A program made the position numbers and the translations under genes. A model generated the notes under the pieces. The model was given only the letters and a program-made list of their open reading frames with translations. It was not told the origin of the DNA and made no database searches. From contig JASANE010003965.1 of assembly GCA_030248225.1 (NCBI GenBank), positions 27,381-91,380 on the forward strand: 64,000 bases of DNA. The letters run 5' to 3'. Below are positions 41,743-53,144 of this stretch, in pieces (within the stretch, counting starts at the first letter, position 1; each line of letters opens with the position of its first letter). The stretch is from Trileptium ribeirensis (taxonomy: Eukaryota > Nematoda > Enoplea > Enoplida > Thoracostomopsidae).

Positions 41743-42908
41743 ATGGCGATGAATATTATTGCAGGAAATATCAATCGACAAATCCACACAATGGAACAAA
41801 TTCCGTCGCCACGTGTGCCATTCTACACTATCAATTACGCCGCACCCATCGAAACGTTTCTTTCATAAGGCACACGTTGGCCAGAATTATCAAATATGGC
41901 GCCGTTGGGTCAAACTATCGAACAGTACCCAATCGAATACTCCTCAACGGAGCAAGGCTATCAGCTCCTCGTCACATATCTATTCGACGAGGATCAAGCC
42001 AGACAAGACATCTCCGATCTCAAGATGGGAGCTCGAGATGTCAAGGCCATTTCCCGGAGAAACAAACCCAAATTTCTCGATCCTGAAACAACGGAGCGCC
42101 TTCGCCCGGCCCTGCCGCACCTAATGCGAACGGTGCTCCTCGAGAAGTTCAAAATACCAAAATTCCGGAACGTCTTGCTCGCCACCGGCCATGCACAGTT
42201 GCTTGAGGCGAACCGCTCGGATTCTTTCTGGGGAATCGGCCTTGGACCGGAAGACGTCGCCTTCAGCCGACGCGCGCGGCCATGTCACAGCGTCATGGGC
42301 CGCCTCTTAGTAGAACTACGGACCTTCATCCGTCACGGAATTGCCAACTGGCCCAAAATTCTTATTCTGGGCGATAACATGGCCGCCCCGCTAGTGAAGA
42401 TGGCCGTCTTGAAGGGATGGTTTGCCATCGCTTGACCCGGAGCTACCATGCAATTCCTGATTCGGTTGGCGACGTGCCTTGCGACGCCTTAGACCAGGAC
42501 CGTCATGATCCTTGGCGGGTATAGGGCCGCCCTTCGAGCAATACCATACGAAGGCCGTCTCTTAGACACGCAAAGCAAAGTTATGCGCCGTGTGCGCCGG
42601 CACATTTGCTCATTCGATTACCTCCTGAACGATGGCGCCCGAGCTATTATCGCACCACCGCCACCGACTTGGGACGTTGGACAAGATGATGTAAACACAT
42701 GGGCTCAGGAATTCACTCAATTGTTTCAAGACATTAACGCCAGTTCCCAGATCGGGCACGGAAATCAACTATGCCCCGATACCCATCGGAACTGTTAGAA
42801 ACAAATGCCTGGGAAACCGGTCCCAGCGACAACCCACCCGCGGAACCTCAAGTAACGGAGCCCTACCTCAGGTTTCTGCGCACGTGGGTGGAGAAGAAAA
42901 TCTCGTAA
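41743..42908 (+). pseudogene. E2 accessory ORF: NADAR-type domain plus SGNH/Rossmann-like domain (broken)
   Basis: The likely start is the ATG at 41743, in phase with the polyprotein tail. After a stop at 41866-41868, the NADAR pattern is clear: WPELSNM, EYSSTEQGYQLLVTYLF with the conserved Glu, VLLEKF, ATGHAQLLEAN, FWGIGL near 42226 and CHSVMGRLLVELRTF. The Rossmann-like half follows: ILILGDNMAAPLVKMA (GDN in place of GDS), then MILGGYRAAL and AIIAPPPPTW. Stops at 42433-42435 and about 42490, and a frame change near 42760, break it. Only one copy is present here, against two in E1 and E3. Of all copies, its NADAR half is the closest to the bacterial pattern. Confidence 0.75.
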
Positions 42909-43489
42909 TAGGGGAAGGGTCTCCCCAGAGGAATTTCGAGACGATAATGCAAGGATTGTACACCTAGGGTTCACGAAGAACTATGTTGTGTATATATGTG
43001 CTCTACCATAATGTATGTAAGCATTACCTTGTTGCATTATTTTGTGCCCATTAATGTATGCAAGATTTCGCATAATAAACCCCTAAGGCACTTAAATTGA
43101 TATTTTCAAACCCAGGTAAAAAGTCATTTTTCCCCTTAAAATATAGGAGGAGGACTTAGGGTTAAGGACCTCGGAATCACCACATCATTAAAGGACAGCC
43201 AACACCCGTCACAAAAATAATTTACCGAACACATATACTCAGCAAGAGCAACAATCGTTCGTGTTGATACACTATCTGTATATACCGGTTAATTTATTCT
43301 GGGATATTCTCTTTTTTTTCCTTCTTGGGTCCTCTGGCATTAGTCACTCTGCATTTTCTTTTTGACAGGGGATCCCGACAGGGACCCCGATGTAAGAGAG
43401 AAAATGGTGATAATCAAATGGACATATACAGACATTATTTTAAACCCGTATATCTAAGTCCGAAAATTTCCATTTAAAATTGTAAGATA
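42909..43489 (+). other. 3' untranslated region of E2
   Basis: No gene is supported. It holds a purine run (AGGAGGAGGACTTAGGG) at about 43145 and an AATAAA-like site at about 43073. The bases directly before the LTR (AATTGTAAGATA) make only a weak polypurine tract. Confidence 0.5.
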
Positions 43490-43605
43490 TGTAACAGGGC
43501 TGCTTCGGCCCTGTCACGAGCATTCCAGGACCTTCGTACTCAAAATGGTATCGGGAAGCGGTGACACATGGCCATTTGTATAAAAAACTCGCTTGCCTCA
43601 GCTAA

Positions 43606-43885
43606 CTGTTTTGTATAATGTTGTGTACCGTTTATATAAAAACGTTGTATACCGTTTATATAAAAAATGTCATAAACCGTTTACATAAAAAATGTCATAT
43701 ACCGTTTATAAAAATGTCATAAACCGTTTACATAAAAATGTCATATTCCGTTTATGAAAATGTCATAAACCGTTTGCATAAAAATGTCATATACCGTTTA
43801 TATAAAAATGTCATATACCGTTTGCATAAGAAATGTCATATACCGTTTTGTATGAAAATGTTGCGTACCGTTTTGTATAGCAATT
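43606..43885. repeat. Minisatellite of about 11 units of 22-25 bp in the E2 U3
   Basis: Units follow the pattern ATACCGTTTATATAAAAATG with single-base variants (TATA/CATA/GCATA). Placed just upstream of a TATA-like motif, it may act as an upstream control repeat. Confidence 0.85.
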
Positions 43886-43971
43886 TCGTAATCTATATAG
43901 TATGTCGTATTCCGTGTTGTAATTGCCGAATCTGATCATCGGGAGGAGTGTTGGGTAAGGCACGCCGAACG

Positions 43972-43979
43972 ATATAAAG
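43972..43979 (+). promoter_or_regulatory. TATA-like promoter motif in E2 3' LTR
   Basis: ATATAAAG followed by AACTCAGGTCGATCC lies about 480 bases into the LTR, after the minisatellite. The position suits a U3 promoter. The matching part of the 5' LTR is not readable. Confidence 0.4.
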
Positions 43980-46900
43980 AACTCAGGTCGATCCAGCTGA
44001 CTTAGGACATTGGACACTACGCTCCACACGGATAGAAAGTAGGCATCACGCTGAAAACCACGACCCGCCGCCGCTACGTGTTAAGATTGTGACGGTTACG
44101 ACCGTCCGGGAAAAGGAGGCCCCTGGCTCCACGCTCAAGAAAACACGTTTGTTAAGAATGAAATCAAAAATATTAAATTTACTTGGTTTTAGCAATGTAC
44201 TGAGGTCACGGAAAACAACAAGTCGAGATAAGCGGAAATCGCACTTTTGGTAGCCTTTGCCAGTGTAAGGTACGACGGGGTACCGGGCTAATTCGAAGGC
44301 CCGCCACCGTCGACGGTACGATAATCCGGAAAATCACCGGAGCAGGCTGGTAGAACACTTTGGGAATTGCGGACGGACATCCAAAATCGCACCAAACTAC
44401 ACCGAAACTTCGCTTGTAACATGTAGAGACAATCGCTACTTACGCTAGGTGGGATTGTCAACGTGGACCCCGAACTGTTACCTCCCATACTTCTCTAGGA
44501 CGTATTCTATATAAAATATGTAAATGTATATACCTATATGTGTGTGTATGCCCTGTGGACAACTGTTTCAGGTAAAACCGCCTCGTTTCCGTAGCCCGTG
44601 GTAGCATGCAATTAATACAAATCCCCTCTTTATGATATCCTCGTTGTACTATCCCGCATTCGAACCGGTGCATGCGACCACTCGTTTGGTCCACCGTGAC
44701 TAATTGAATCCAACGACATGCGCCAGACCTCCGTCCGAGTCCCTGCTGACTCGCGGTAGCTACGCAAAGGTGCCTAGAAAGCTTTTGTCAACCGCTGATG
44801 GGCGCCGACAAATCGAGATTTTTATCTCAACTCTAAAATGGGCGAACCGCCCCTCATTGGATCCGTCTCGATGAGACATCTCCAAAAATACCCGGCGGGT
44901 CTCGGTCCGCCGCCCCGTTAACCCGGGACAACCAACAAAAGCACCCCTACCGTAGCCACGACTCTCTCTAATCGCCGCGATTTTAGTACCGTCTTTACTC
45001 CTGCCGCCCCAGTGGCAATATTCACCCTCGTTCGAATCGCCGTTGGACGGTGAGTCCAACGATACCCGGCGGGCGTCGCTCCGCCCATCCGTTAACGCAG
45101 GAGAGCCCGCTAAAGCTCCCCATACTAATATACATCGGAACCCATATGCGGGTCCCGACCCGTTACTACGTCCACCCCCCTTGTGTTTGGTATCAATCGA
45201 CCCCATTTTCCGTCCTGGGACCGAATCTGACCCCATCCCCTCGAAAAGCCCACTGGATTCCCCTTGTCCCGCTTCCCTTCCCACGCTCTCTTCGTGTCCT
45301 CGTTGTCTTTTCGCTTTTTGTCCTCGTTCCCTCCCTCTAATCGACATTTCTGGTCGGTTTTCTCCTTTGTCGCTCTGTCGTTGGTGTTGTTGTTGTTTTT
45401 GGTATGTTGTGAGTTTGTGTTTATCCTGAGCGACCTTTCTGTCGCTCGGGACGCCGTTATGTCTGCTGTGTGTAGTGTATGTGTTCATGTGTGTATATTA
45501 ATATACATCGTACACTAAAATTCATTAAATTTCAGAGTTTTACGGACGGACGAGACATGGACGGATAGGACGAACGGGGGGCGACTTTAGTGCCCTCCCG
45601 CGGACTTTAGGGGCCCTGGAGCAGGGCGCCTGACCAGAGAGGAGTACTTTAAGGTTTGCCCCGTCTCTGGCTCCGAGACGGATGACTTCCCTTCGTCGGC
45701 TTCCCCCCGACGAGCCGCCGGAACGTGAGGACTCGTTGAAAATTTTTAAACTAAGCTTGAGTTTTTTTGATGTTTTGCTGTGTCCTTGCGACTCGGGTCA
45801 CCTTCTATAACGAGATTGAGTTGAGTTGACGAGCGACATATCATGACCACAAAGGAAATGTCGTTGTTTGCCGACCCAATTAAGACAGGAAGCTTAAACA
45901 GTCCAAAAAAAGGGACAGATTGCAACTTTTAAGGACATTACGGGAAATGGTGCGGATCTAAACATCTTGGGACGGATGTTGTCTTAAGAACGTGGGCGTG
46001 GGAATTTGATTTCAAAGAACATCCGGCGCTAATTACAGGAAATTTGAACTTAAAAGCTCAGATATCATGGGAAATTTGGGGCTAGAATCACGGATGGTCA
46101 ACTTGCGAGTACTCGGAAGATTCAAACTTGATGTCGGCGAAGCTGACTCTCTTTAAGGACATCGACGGTTTACGGTAGCCGTCAAGATTCAACTTTCCGG
46201 AAGTGTCCCCAATTGGACACTGAACTAAAACCCAAGAAAGATGGGCGTTGCCCGACCAACGACGATTGGACGGCGACAAAATCGCCATACTTAACTACGG
46301 GCGAAAATTTCGAGGTTACGACCAACGCGTCGAATCTTGGAATCAGTTCGACTTCGGCAGCGCCGAGTTCGGTCGACCTTACTGACCGGCTCCGACGCTT
46401 GAATTTTACCGTATAGTTTTACTTCGAGTTATGCTTTCTCGTGTTTTTCGTTTCCTTCGTTTGGAATGGGCTTCGACGGTTGGAGGTCCCGCGCAGACAT
46501 CTTCCGTCTCGCGGAAGGGGACTAGCAGTAGCTGTCCCGGATCAAATATCGTAAGTCAAGAGGAGAACCGACTGTATGGGGGTTTACTTTCCCCAGATGT
46601 AACAGTGACAGGCCATTCATAGGCAGTTAGTTAGGTTCATTGAAAAGCCTCCACGCATCGAGTCCCGTTTTGGGCATCGTGAGCGATCGCACGGGATTGC
46701 TGTAGAGCATAGGACAAATAGCCGAAGTCCGTCTGATTCCCCGTGGTCTTAGGTAAGGCACAACAAAATGGACGCTTCACGTCCAGACTTTACATGACTT
46801 GCTTCTTTTGAGTTAGGATCAACGACTTTTCCTGAGCCGACCACGGTAAAAAATTTCTTGAACGTGTATTTCACAGAAGTAAGGAATTGTTCAACGGGTT

Positions 46901-47770
46901 TTTGGATAACGGCTTCCAAATTTGCAGCTTAGTTGATCGTTCAATGCTCATGCCGTGTTTGAGCTTGGACAGAAACGCAGATTAGGGACGGAGGACTAGC
47001 CTCCGTCGGGCTTTAAGAAGCCCTGAAAATTTCCTTTATTTCACCGAGTTAAGAAAATTTGGGAATTTAAAAGACTAAACAAATTCTAGGGACGTTAACC
47101 TGAGCTTAAGGTGTTTGCTGCTTTCGCGGAATGTTGTCTCGGAATCATTTTTACTCAGTTATTTGAATCTGATTTTAGGGTACGTAGACGACTTACTCAG
47201 TAGGCATCTCATTTGTACACCCATCGCAGTAGGACGACTGACCGGAGTACCTTTAGGTGTCTTCTTGCCCCCGTGTGATCAAAATGAGCTGGAAAAGCAC
47301 GCCCCCAGCTGAGCAAAATTTCGCCGACATTGACCTGGGACGATGGTGCATCGTTTTGTGGTGATACACCAGCTTTGACTTCGAATAACTATGTGGCTAA
47401 AACAACGAAATTTACCAGTGTTTACCATAGCACTACACAATGGTCTTCCCGCGAGACCATTGTCGAAAAGAGATAACCACACCTTGCCCCTGCGTTATCG
47501 CTAGAAACCGCCCTTGCGGGAGAAACACATTGTGTCCCCGCCGTCAAGCAAAATTTTAGGACTTTCTAAAAATAAAGAAAACTTACCTCCTCGTCCGGGC
47601 CATTTCGGCCCCGAACCGGGCGAGTGCAAAACCCCTTTTTTATTTTGGAGCGAGTTGATAGCTGAGTTTAGCTTTTCTTTGATTTTAGCTCGGTTTGCCC
47701 GTTAGGCTATGTACTATGTATGCCCAGTTTCGCTTTTTCTATAGTTTCAGTATCAGCCAGTTGCATTTTC

Positions 47771-47848
47771 CCGTATTGTGAATTGATCCTGCACGGAGAA
47801 TTTGGGTCCGCTGCAGTTTCATTAGTCCTAACCACTCAGCCACGCAGG
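47771..47848 (-). other. tRNA-like (Ser/Leu type) Pol III promoter sequence in E2 3' LTR, antisense
   Basis: On the minus strand, TGGCTGAGTGGTTAGGACT (47842-47824) is a near-standard A box and D-arm, and GGATCAATTC (47789-47780) is a weaker B box. It is the counterpart of 24718-24793. The A box is better here and the B box better there. No complete cloverleaf can be formed. Confidence 0.45.
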
Positions 47849-49191
47849 TATAGGAACATCGACTATTATGTCGATAATAACTCAACTGCAGTACAATGCA
47901 GTTGAGGCACTGCAACATTGCAGTGAAATAGAAAAATGGTCGTTAGAGAGAGGCAAAGGACCAGCGACCAAAATAGGAAACAAAAGACGCAAAGGCGTCC
48001 GGGGCCGGTCGCCCCGATCTCGACTAACAAAATGGCCCCGAAAAAGGCAGGAAGCAAGGCTGATTTGACTCTCAACTAGGAAAGTCCCGCTTCAAAAAGG
48101 GCTGACTTCCCCGACATCCCAGCAAGGAGAATAAACAGAAAGCAAAACCGTGACCAACGACCTCGTAGGTAGTCTACGAGGACGCATCATGCCATGCGCC
48201 ACCACGACCACATTCCGCCGGCCTAGATTGAAGGAAATGTTCCAAAATTTTTTTCCCTTTCTTTTGCTTCTGGAGTTCGTCGTTCGGTCAGTCGTACTAT
48301 TAGGTAGGTAAGAATGTCAAACACCATAGAACGAATTGAGGCATAGGCGCAAGTGCGAGTATATTTGAGGGATAAATTTCCAGGCACCCCTCGTCACCCG
48401 ATATAGTCGGTATCGCCCTACGTAGCGCTCGGACAATGCGGTCGAGCTCGCGTAGTCAATCCCGACCACCGTTTTTCCCTCCGCCAGCCTAAGTATTCGT
48501 CGCCCAGAGCGACCTGCGTTGAAGAGCGATTTCTGAAGTACTCTAGGGCCCCTGCTTAGTGCGCTGCACAGCTGAGCATTTCGCTGTCATTGAGCAGGGA
48601 TAATCGGCCCTAGTACGCAACTTGGCGAGTATCTGTACGCTCCTCCCCTGTTCTCCTTTTAACGACCCGTGCCGCCACATTGTGTTGAACCGTAGCGACC
48701 TAGCGAGATATTACTAAGCTTCCCCGACCCGTTTTACTCGTCGCGCCTCGTTTTTGCCTAGGAACACTCGTCCCCTCGATAACATTTAATCATGTAAATA
48801 AATTTGTATCGTCGACACCGAGTACCGCCTTGCTTTTACCGAGACGATAGGGACTTTTTCTGGTTTGTCCGCTCGGACGAGCAGGCACTGTCCGTCATGG
48901 CTTGTGGGCGAGAATGTCACAAGCACTGGCGAGCAGGGCCTTCTGTTAGATCTATTTACGCTTTATTGAAATAGCTAGATGAGGCGAGCAGAATTTTACT
49001 AGTTTACAACCCAAAATCCAACATTTGTTAGGAATTCTCTTGACTCAAATGAGTTAAAACTTTCACTGGTCAAGGCACCAGTACGCTCGCATAGGATTTA
49101 CTGAGGAAGCAGGCCACGCCATTGATAATCCGACATTGAACACTCAGGGCTTGTCGGAACCCTGTGGGGGCCACATAGGTCAATGCTCTAA

Positions 49192-49892
49192 TGCATCATT
49201 TACCTTAAGATGTGTGCACATAAGGCCGGATTCTGTCACAGAGCCTATTTCGACTCGTGACAAAAACGCACAGCCACACCCAGCCCTTCATAAATAAAAT
49301 AAATAGCTGAGCTATGCTAGTATGTTTGTACAAGCCGAGAGTGGATATGTCTCGAGGTTTGATAGCAGGGACCGACTACTGAAAAAATATTTATTACATT
49401 CAGTTTAGCAGATTGTGTTACATCGAAAATATTTAGCTTTAGGCCCAAAAAGGGCAAGATTAGTAGTATTTAAAAGCAAAGCGCAAAAATTGGGGCAAAA
49501 TAAATACGTAAATATAGCTATTTTCAAAATTTTTGATTAAGCGCCTTTTACAAGCATACCTAGTAGCTATGTAAAACATGCTTTTTATGCTTGAAAATTA
49601 TGCTGCTATAACTGGAAGGATGTTTTACGGATATGTGACCATCACAATCATTAATTTCTATTTTTAGCTATTTTAAATTGTCGCTTTATATTTCTGGCTT
49701 TTAGGGCCGATCCCGACCCTTGTGACAATTTATCAGCCTCATTTTACTATTAGCTATACATATTTGTAGGGTCTCGCTCGGCTCAAAAAATGTCACACTG
49801 GCTGACCGCGGCTAGCCAAGCATGGCTTTAGAGCCGCGGCAGACTGTGACAAAATCCGGCCCTGCTGCACACATCTTAAGGTAAATGATGCA
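49192..49892. mobile_element. 701-bp MITE-like transposon with 27-bp perfect inverted repeats and TAA target duplications
   Basis: Ends TGCATCATTTACC...GGTAAATGATGCA: 49192-49218 and 49866-49892 are perfectly complementary over 27 bp, with imperfect complementarity continuing inward (GGCCGGATTCTGTCACAG and its partner). TAA flanks both sides (49189-49191, 49893-49895). The 5' LTR has the empty site with one TAA at 26151-26153. It has no ORF, so it is non-autonomous. A 3-bp TAA/TTA duplication is known for PIF/Harbinger elements, but the end sequence does not let me assign a family. Confidence 0.92.
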
Positions 49893-50318
49893 TAACACGG
49901 AGCATACCGCGATTTTAACCAGGTAACTCATCTTGAGTTTAAAATTTTCTAGGGACACTTTCACATTTTGTTTCCACACTTATCTCACTAAAATAGAATT
50001 AAACAACTTCCGATGAGTCTAAGATAGGGAATAGTGGCTAGGCTCCATGACCTGCGAGCAGGTGTCGGTGCCAGCCTCCCTGGGGGACCTCAGAAATCAT
50101 ACCCGATACTAGACACGTGCGCAACCCTTCGGGTGGGGTCCGAACACACCCCGTGAAGCGCGCCTGCGGCCTGCTAAGCTGCGTAGCTTCTTGGGTCTGA
50201 CCAAGAATAAGATTAAAATTTGGGTATTCACGGTCCACCCTCGAGGTTACGATAGCCGGGGTCGTATGGGCATGGTGTTAGGAAGTTGCGCCATGCAGCT
50301 GCGTCACCGGTTATTACA

Positions 50319-52548
50319 CAGCGACCCATTTGAGATCTTCGCTCGGGTAAAATAGCGGTGGGACACTTGTGGAGCTGACCCCAGAACCCCTTTTATTTTA
50401 TGTATGTCGTTATCTAAGGCAGCAGGTCAGCGCCCTGTGCCTGCAACTATTTTTACAGAACCCACAAGCGGGCTGTGTAAGTTTCTTAGTATTTAGACTG
50501 CACATAGTTGTTTACTCGCTGGCTTCAATCCTATCTTATTACCCACTACAACTTTCTGATACGAAATAAAATTTAATCATGCACTGCCGGGAGTGCCTTA
50601 TACTCGCTAGCAAGTCCGGCCCATCTCGCCTTGAACGACTAAAACGAGTTAACTCATCGCTAGTGAGCAACTATAACCACTTCAGCTATTTACTGATGAA
50701 CACGCGTATATAAACACATAAAATTTTGACACGTATCATGATTAAGATAACCACTATGATTAAGATAATAACACAAGGTGCCGTGCAGGGCACCATACTC
50801 CGAGGTAGCAAGTTGTGCGTCTTCTTGAATCAAATTTTCTTTACCAATGCACCATGAAAAATTGGTTGGGTTTTACCCTTATCCACGCGAGTTCAACCCG
50901 TTTTATGATTTCTCTGCTATGCTAGCACTAGTTTTCCTGCCAGTTATGCCCCCATCCAGGCCCGTAGTCATTTACATAACCTGATTGCTGCGCCTCTTGT
51001 CCAAAGCTTTTCGTATAGGGAAAGAGACCCGGTACTGCGACGTCAAGCGTTTACGAGGGTCTTGGACAGTGAAAGTAAGACTCCTCATGCAAATAAGTAC
51101 GTCCTATTTTTACTCCCATTTGGCGTAAAATTTTCTTCCCCGCTAGCCTAGAATTCGATCCGAATTCATGGCCATATATATACCAGATGCATAGATAAAA
51201 CCCTGCAAACTGTTCCACAAAAATATGTCGGAGGCAACACAACACACAAAACGATGACGCGGCAATGATAAAAGAAAAATCACCGATACCGATATTAGCT
51301 GTGAAGTGGCCGAAACGTGCCAACAAAGCCCGTAAACAACTAAACCTCGCGCTGGTCGGCGCGAGGTTTTATTTTTGGTAATATATAAAAGCGCGGTAGC
51401 CGCTCTCAAGAGATGAGGATTTCTTAATGGTTTTATTTATATCTAGAGAATGAAGCGAAGTAGGCAGCCGGGGGCGGGATTACGTTCATGCCCTGGCTGG
51501 TCGCATACTGGTGAAAACGATTAATTTGATGTATATACATGGGAGGCCTGTTGGGGCCGTTTTATGTGTTGAGAGCGATAAAATTTCGTGTCAGATGTGG
51601 ATTGTACGGGTCTTGGGTGGGTCCGCGGGGCTGGATGGCTCCGGTTTTAGGCAAAAGGATTGGTATGAGATCTGGTGGAGGTGTGGGACTCAAATATTTG
51701 GAAAGTTTGGGTTGTTTTGGTTGTTCCCGGTGGCTTTGAAAAAATTGGGTGTTTAAGAGATAGGCTGACCCGGCAAAATCATTTTGTGTCCTTAGAGGTC
51801 CCCGATCATATTTCGCTAACCCGAGTTTACGGTAATTACAGAAAAATCTAAAATTTGCCGATTTAGATTAATCCCCTTAAAATGGTGGTTCAGTCGAATC
51901 GTGTCACTCTTGCCTAATGACCAGTCTACGTAAACAAATCGTATTCACGCTCGCTCCTTGCCAGGACGGGTCTCCGAGATCGAAAACGTTACAATGAGGT
52001 CCCCAACGTTGATCTACGGGAGTTTTGTACCATGTCCCGATCAGTCCTGACACGCATCATACCATACATTATAATATATAACAGTTTACACATTTACTAC
52101 TGTTCGCCCGATGCGTGTGCGCACCGGGATCAGCTCTAGGGCACCGAAATCGGAAGTGTGATGAGCTTACCCATGTCCCTGGTAAATCCAAATGCGCGCA
52201 CTCTCCCAACAAAACATATTGTTGTTATAGTACACAATGTTACGCACATTGTTATGGTACACAATGTTAACGCACATTTTTACCATCCTGGGACCGATAG
52301 GATACGAACAAATCCTAGTCGCAGTGTTTCTATTATGGTGCGAAAATCACCGCGAACACCTCGGGTGCGTGGAGCGTGATAACATGTACACATAATATCA
52401 ATATAAATGTTTATTTAAATTATAACAACAAATTATCTTCATATCATTATCGGAATCACGCTCAACCGGTATCCGATCGTCCCTTAGGTTCAACTTTTGA
52501 TCCCCTTTTTTAGTATCAAGAAGGTTGATAAAACCTCGGGCTGTTACA
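50319..52548 (-). repeat. 3' LTR of E3 (inner end uncertain)
   Basis: On the minus strand it starts TGTAACAGCCCGAGG at 52548, as in E1. It shares with the E1 LTR the GGAGCGTGAT inverted repeat (52369-52466), a block of Pro/Gly-like GC-rich sequence (ACCAGCCAGGGC near 51510), the CCTCGCGC stem-loop (51345-51366) and the GGTGCC stem-loop (50777-50794). Between 50319 and about 50700 I see no clear match, so the LTR may end before 50319. Small ORFs here are not supported. Confidence 0.6.
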
Positions 52549-53144
52549 TCTCTTAAATATATCTGGATTTATTAGAGTACTTACTTAGGGTAGAAATCAA
52601 TTTTGTGCCGAAGAGTGTATGAAGATGTAAAATTTGTATCGTAATGCGAAATTTGAATGAAATTTAGTCTTTAGTTCTCTATGATGTACAGCCATTGATA
52701 TCAATTAAGTTGAAATTTGATGAGAATTTTCTGAAATTGCGAAAAGTTCCGCAGAATCCCCTAAGAAAAGGTCCGGCTGCCATGGTGCCTATTCCAAGAA
52801 ATTCTCATAAGTTAAAGTTTCACTCTGATTTGTTTTATTTACTTTCGATTTGGGAGAAACAGTGGTTATTAAGAATTCGCTTATGTGGTTGGTTAATTTC
52901 ACTTATTAATCTCGATAGAGTATCCTTATGCTATCAACTGTATTTTGTTTATTTCTGATGACTATCGAGTATTGGGAGATCTTATCTTAGGTCACCATGT
53001 GGTATATAATTTGTGCTCGCTACAGCTAGCCTTTACTCGTTTGTTTCTTTGTCGTTTGTTTGCTCCCTAATTAACGCTCACACGCTTCGCCTATCCGTGC
53101 TTATTTGCTGTTGGTTATCGCGTCGCCCTACCGTTCACGCTCGC
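52549..53144 (-). other. 3' untranslated region of E3
   Basis: The bases next to the LTR match the E1 3' UTR end (TTTAAGAGA, TAAGTAAG, TTTCTACC in minus orientation). The remainder is AT-rich with no supported ORF. Confidence 0.5.

Larger units (their letters stand above)
20946..50318 (+). mobile_element. E2: giant LTR retroelement encoding a Gag-Env-Pol polyprotein and a NADAR accessory ORF
   Basis: Two long direct repeats (clean homology 20946-26574 and 44088-50318) bracket a coding interior of about 15 kb in the same orientation. This is the layout of an LTR element of roughly 29 kb. The 3' LTR runs from TGTAA at 43490 to TTACA at 50318, a short terminal inverted repeat. A tRNA-Pro-like primer site lies 6 bases after the 5' LTR end. 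The coding region is nearly intact, with breaks only in or next to C-rich tracts and in the accessory ORF. No target duplication could be identified because the left border is obscured. Confidence 0.8.
43490..50318 (+). repeat. 3' LTR of E2, about 6.8 kb
   Basis: Starts TGTAACAGGGC and ends GGTTATTACA, giving TGTAA/TTACA ends. From 44088 on it matches the 5' LTR. The first 600 bases hold a minisatellite (43606-43885) and a TATA-like motif, as expected for U3. It carries a 701-bp inverted-repeat insertion at 49192-49892. Without that, the shared part is about 5.5 kb, close to the 5' copy. Stem-loops at 45041-45061, 45425-45450, 46202-46221 and 46501-46517 match those of the 5' LTR. No coding is supported. 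Confidence 0.75.

Noticed and set aside
43606..43885. CRISPR-like array
   Set aside because: Units are contiguous without spacers and vary by point changes; this is a minisatellite in an animal retroelement LTR. The same applies to 63033-63350.
44760..45488. Minus-strand ORF of 242 codons in the E2 3' LTR, with a partial counterpart at 21881-22186
   Set aside because: An antisense LTR gene was considered because both LTRs show a similar peptide. But the frame is much shorter in the other copy, plus-strand frames are also open there, and the region is full of stem-loops, so low stop density in GC-rich structured DNA explains it better.
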